Part shown: positions 60,120 to 64,000 of the stretch, in pieces | How the letters are laid out: every line of letters begins with the position of its first letter | How positions within the stretch are numbered: position 1 is the stretch's first letter | Assembly: GCA_033961575.1 (NCBI GenBank) | Contig: CM066734.1 | Coordinates: forward strand, 77,413,501 to 77,477,500 | From: Aselliscus stoliczkanus | Taxonomy: Eukaryota; Chordata; Mammalia; Chiroptera; Hipposideridae | Reading direction: 5' to 3' | Length of the DNA: 64,000 nucleotides | The notes under the pieces: model-generated | What the model was told of the DNA's origin: nothing | What the model saw: the letters and a program-made list of their open reading frames with translations, nothing else | Database searches by the model: none | Position numbers and translations under genes: made by a program

Positions 60120-60500
60120 TCCAAGTTATATACGGTGGAGTTTGTCAGAAAGAAGACACTCCTGAGCTGCTGTAATAAGTGATGCTCCCCTAACTTGAAG
60201 TTTGCAACATAAAAGCACTCTAGGAAGAATGAAATGGCAGCTGGGAACAGCACTTTAGGCACTGGAAGCAATATAGCAGCTGTTAGTGGACAGCATTCCC
60301 CTTATAGACATTTGTGTGATTTTCTTAGCCAGGCACACATCTGCGAGGCATTATGAATCAGCCAGGAGATTAAAAAATTCATTTACACTTATCAAAATGT
60401 CTGAGGGAACTATTTGAAGTGTGAGTCCTTTGTACATGAGGCCGTTTTTACAATGAGGCCTTTTCGGCAACAAGAAAAGTCATGTATTGGAAAGGCCAGT
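60120..60500. promoter_or_regulatory. Candidate conserved non-coding element
   Basis: A repeat-free block of balanced composition with no ORF. It has words typical of enhancers: cagctg E boxes at about 60238 and 60278, and ttatgaatcag at about 60351. The basis is texture only. Confidence 0.18.
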
Positions 60501-62573
60501 TTTAAACTCCAATGGAAAAAGGTTATTTTAGGACTGGAATGGTAGAGTAAATTTTAAAAAGCAGGAAAAAAGTAATGTTCTATGAACTAACGAAATGGTT
60601 ATCAGAAAAAATATATCAATAGACCAAATTCTTTTAATGTCCCCTAACTCGTATCATCATTGATGTATTAATTTCTCTCTCCATATACATGTATGTACAC
60701 ATATATGTATATGTATGTACATAGATGTATATATTCTAAAATAGAGCACACCAGAGACATCTGCTTAACCAAAGACAATCATGTAAATATATGTATATAA
60801 GGCTTCTATGTTTTTCAAAAGATATACTTAATTTTGATCTTCAAAACAGAAGGGCAATATAAGGCAAATATTTTTGATTTCATAGTAAAAACTGAGAAAA
60901 CTAAGACTGAGTGAACCTGGCTCTGGTCTCCAAAAATGCCACAGCAATTAAATGTGGCACCTCTAGTTCTAAGTCAACAGCATGCCTAGCACAGTGCCTA
61001 ACATAGAACAGATGTGCATTTTTTTACATATTAAACAGAATTATTTTCAATTTCAAAAAGTGTCAAGTGGTATGTTGAATTAAAATTATCACATGAAGAA
61101 CATCATTTAGTGACATTAATTATGTAGCATTGGTGAAACATAAAATGATTGAAAATAAATTCAGATGGCATGTTGCTTTTGATGAGATGTGAAGGGGTCC
61201 ATCCTGTTCTTGGAACAAGACAGGGAAGCAGTTAATAGATTACTACTTAATACATAATTAGAAGATCATGAATGGGCAAGCAGCAATGTAGGCCACCTGT
61301 CCTAATGGAAAGCCATGGTCGCTTCCTTAGTGCCTACCCATGAGCCAATTCTGAGAGCCAGAAATTGTGGAATTAGACAGAAGTAATATACATGTTCTCT
61401 CCCCAAAAGACCTATCGTCATTTATTTGGGTAACCATATACCAGGGCAAGGGAAATAATAGATCTTTAGAGGAATTTTGGATGCAGGGTCTGAGTTGATA
61501 CAGATATTTGAGATCCAAAGTATTGTCACGGCCCCCCTGTTAGAAGTATGCGTGCTATCAGGTAATAAATAGAGCTCAGATCCATCTTAAAAAGAGTCCA
61601 CTGGACCCACTTTGTCCCAGCCTATCACTAATTTCTCTGTACCTAAATGGATATAGTAGCTATTAGCACAATCCTAACCTTTCTTCCTTGACCTGTAGAG
61701 TAAAGGCTGGAAGGAATGGCCAGGAGGAAGCTCTTGAAACTTACTCTTTCCTCAAGAAAATAAATAATAAATCAAAACACACTAGTCATTCACTAACTGG
61801 CAGGGAGGTGATGTCAAGGTGAGAGTGAGTTGATGTCTTCCAGCTTCCCCATAGGATCAGCCTGAAACTTGTCTCTAGCTGAGACCATGTGTTCATTATG
61901 CTTTCTTCTGCTCTGTCCACCTTGAGTCCACCTTGAGAACACTTCCCTGATAAATAATTTGAACATTGATCCCTGATGTATGATCATCTTTAGGGAACCA
62001 ACCCTACCACACCCTCCTCTCTCTAATACCTTTTATTTTCCATCCTCTCACCCATTTTATTTTGTATTTTACATATTTCAAAGCCACTTCACATTATATT
62101 TCTAAATAATTACTTTAAGATTTATGTGAACTCCCTAATTAGATTGTAAGTAATTCTGTTTTCAGATACTTTGAACTGTTTACTACTTTAGCACAGATAA
62201 AATAGAACCTAAGAAACAGTTGATGCTAAAACAAAAAAATATTATAAATAAACATGTAAATAGGTAGATGAATTTGAAATAGTCAAGTTTCATTTACCCT
62301 TTAATTTTATTGTACTTTAGTAGGTAGTTGGCTAAGTTATTCATAAAGAGGAAATTCAGTTGCTCAAGTTAACATATGCTTTTTCTATTCAATCAAGAAA
62401 ATAGTTAAAAAAAATTGAATAAACTCATAAGTAAGGATTTAGGAATTTATATAAATATAAGTTTAATATAGTTTTATTCTTAGATTATTTTCCATATTTA
62501 CAAAATGAGTTATTTTCTTTTTATATTTATAACCAGGATCTTGGGTGTTCTAGCTTTGCATGCTATTTAACTA
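60501..62573. other. Unique DNA with a TATG/TACA-rich tract
   Basis: A degenerate (TATG)/(TACA) tract lies at about 60680-60737. A short L2/MIR-like 3' end ('gcctagcacagtgcctaaca') lies near 60984. The rest is unique sequence without a recognisable gene; an L2- or MIR-like trace at 62040-62230 is uncertain. Confidence 0.45.
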
Positions 62574-62575
62574 TA

Positions 62576-63057
62576 CAGTAAGTCCCCGACTTACGAATAT
62601 TCAAGTTGCAAATTTTCATAGATACGAATGGACCTCACATTACGAGCATTCATAGATGGAAACAAATCACGGAAGTAGCTCACGTGTCTGCCGGACATTG
62701 TCACATTTGTGCTGCTGTGTACTTACTGTACACTGCGATAGTGGACAGTAGCACAGCGCTCAATCAGAGCCCAGGATATCCAGAGCAAGAGGAAAAGCAG
62801 TGGGGATGTGGAGGGAACTGCTAGGAAGCGCAAAGCAATAACCATGGAAACAAAAGTGAAAATAATTGAGAGATTGGACCTAGGCGAAAAGATGGTAGAT
62901 GTAGCCCATTCTTATAACATGAGTCATTCAATCATTGGTATTACAATGCATATTTGTGTCAAAGGTAAATAAGACTCACTTTGTCAGACAGATGAATGAA
63001 TCCAACATACGAACTTTCTCCCAGAACGGAACTCGTCCTTAAGTCAGGGACTAACTG
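62576..63057 (+). mobile_element. Tigger/pogo-type MITE, copy 2
   Basis: It begins after TA (62574-62575) with cagtaagtccccgacttacg and ends with 'ttaagtcagggactaactg', the inverted counterpart. At 62811-62969 it encodes 'GTARKRKAITMETKVKIIER' followed by 'GEKMVDVAHSYNMSH', the N-terminal CENP-B/pogo helix-turn-helix of a Tigger transposase. It then passes directly into the 3' terminal region, so nearly all of the transposase is deleted. The right-hand TA is mutated to TG. Confidence 0.85.
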
Positions 63058-64000
63058 TGCTTTGAAAACAATCATGTTCCAAATTGTTCCCTACTGGATA
63101 ACAGTAGTTTTATGAATGGAACAATATAATTTTTAATTACCCCAGGATGCCATCAATCTAAAGAATGTCAGCCTTTTGCACATTTAAGCTTCTGAAACTC
63201 AGTGTAAGGTAGAGGATATATTTTACTATACCCAGTAAGTTATAAAATCCCTATAATATTTGGAATTAAATAGAAATTAGTTTTGAAATTATTGTGGTGT
63301 TTATAGAAATATAAACTTATATAAAGATTTCCCTTTTTCACTTAAACTAATTGATTGAATTATTTCACTACAAATTTTATAGTAGTCTTTAAAACATAGT
63401 GAGATAACTTAAAAATACAGTATATTAAATCAAGAAGTTGACATATACTGAGAGCAAGCAGACAGTTTGAGTTTATCTCAAGTGACCATTCATGTTACAA
63501 AGTCTAGAGATTTAAAACCTTGAAACAGTATTATTTGGTGAGAGTTTGGAGGCAACAACAAGAACAGAACAACAAGATTTATTTTGATTTGTTATATTGA
63601 GTAAAGGTTAAGTTTCAAATTCAGTGCTTTTAAAAGTATCATCAAAGAATTAAGTCCCGTAAAGGGGGCATTAGGAGAACTGATTTTGTCACCCCAACTT
63701 TGATGTTTATTAGCTATGTGATCTAGGGTAAAAGTAATGTCACCTATAAAATGATTTCATTTGATGAATGTTATTATAAATTTCGACTCTCTTTTTACTC
63801 CATTCTTCTCTTCCTTTTAATACCATACACGACCCCATTTGAGTCATTAGGTCACAGTTACTCCCATGGCTACACTTGCCAAATCAGTAAATAGAAAGAG
63901 TATATGCTTAACTTTTAAGTAACAGTCCATAGGTAAAATTCAGACTACTTCCTGGATGCTACAGACTGTGTGTTGTTGTTTTTTTTGTCCCCCCAGAATC
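63058..64000. other. Unique AT-rich DNA
   Basis: No gene or classified repeat is visible up to the window end. Confidence 0.5.

Overview
The window is non-coding, repeat-rich DNA from a placental mammal. It is AT-rich and has no recognisable host protein-coding gene. The order is not fixed by what I can see. MIR and L2 remnants, an MLT1 LTR, L1M remnants and a Tigger1 transposon are pan-placental or widely shared. The younger L1 3' ends (antisense reading 'ttcaggtgtacaa...') are of the type common in laurasiatherians such as bats, carnivores and perissodactyls. The dominant SINE is tRNA-derived, with a head reminiscent of serine-like tRNA SINEs such as horse ERE. A single Ile-tRNA-like SINE resembles families known in colugos and bats. 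No phage, bacterial, CRISPR or operon-like feature is present.

Layout. 1-7.2 kb: unique AT-rich DNA, one short SINE inside an unclassified old repeat, one Ile-type SINE, and a MIR. 7.8-10 kb: a long-form SINE and a 5'-truncated L1 (minus strand). 10-19 kb: mostly unique DNA with simple repeats, two short SINEs, a conserved-element candidate (about 15.6-15.9 kb) and a weak candidate terminal exon (16.0-16.2 kb). 19.2-23.8 kb: a nested block. Its host is an L1-derived, HAL1-like element flanked by a perfect 12-bp duplication; it keeps ORF1 but has lost most of ORF2. It was later hit by an L1 3' fragment, a Tigger-type MITE and two SINEs. 24-30 kb: unique DNA, L2 remnants and one 202-codon ORF of doubtful meaning. 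30.1-31.1 kb: a solo LTR with TG...CA ends and a 6-bp duplication, class II (ERVK-like). 31.1-38.1 kb: old L1M and other LINE debris on the minus strand, split by younger SINEs. 38-46 kb: SINEs, simple repeats, and MIR and L2 traces. 46.9-49.3 kb: a nearly full-length, decayed Tigger1. 49.3-64 kb: unique DNA with SINEs, an MLT1 LTR, L2 remnants and a second copy of the same MITE near 62.6-63.1 kb.

The most informative content is mobile-element biology. (i) One SINE family exists in two forms with the same head: ten short A-tailed copies and four long copies. The best long copy ends in AATAAA followed by TCTTT, the hallmark of 'T+' SINEs. (ii) An L1 derivative lacks the reverse-transcriptase region of ORF2 yet has intact target-site duplications. 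(iii) Two Tigger MITE copies share one internal-deletion structure. I did not find an undescribed biological system. The items above are the best leads, and each needs a genome-wide search to confirm.
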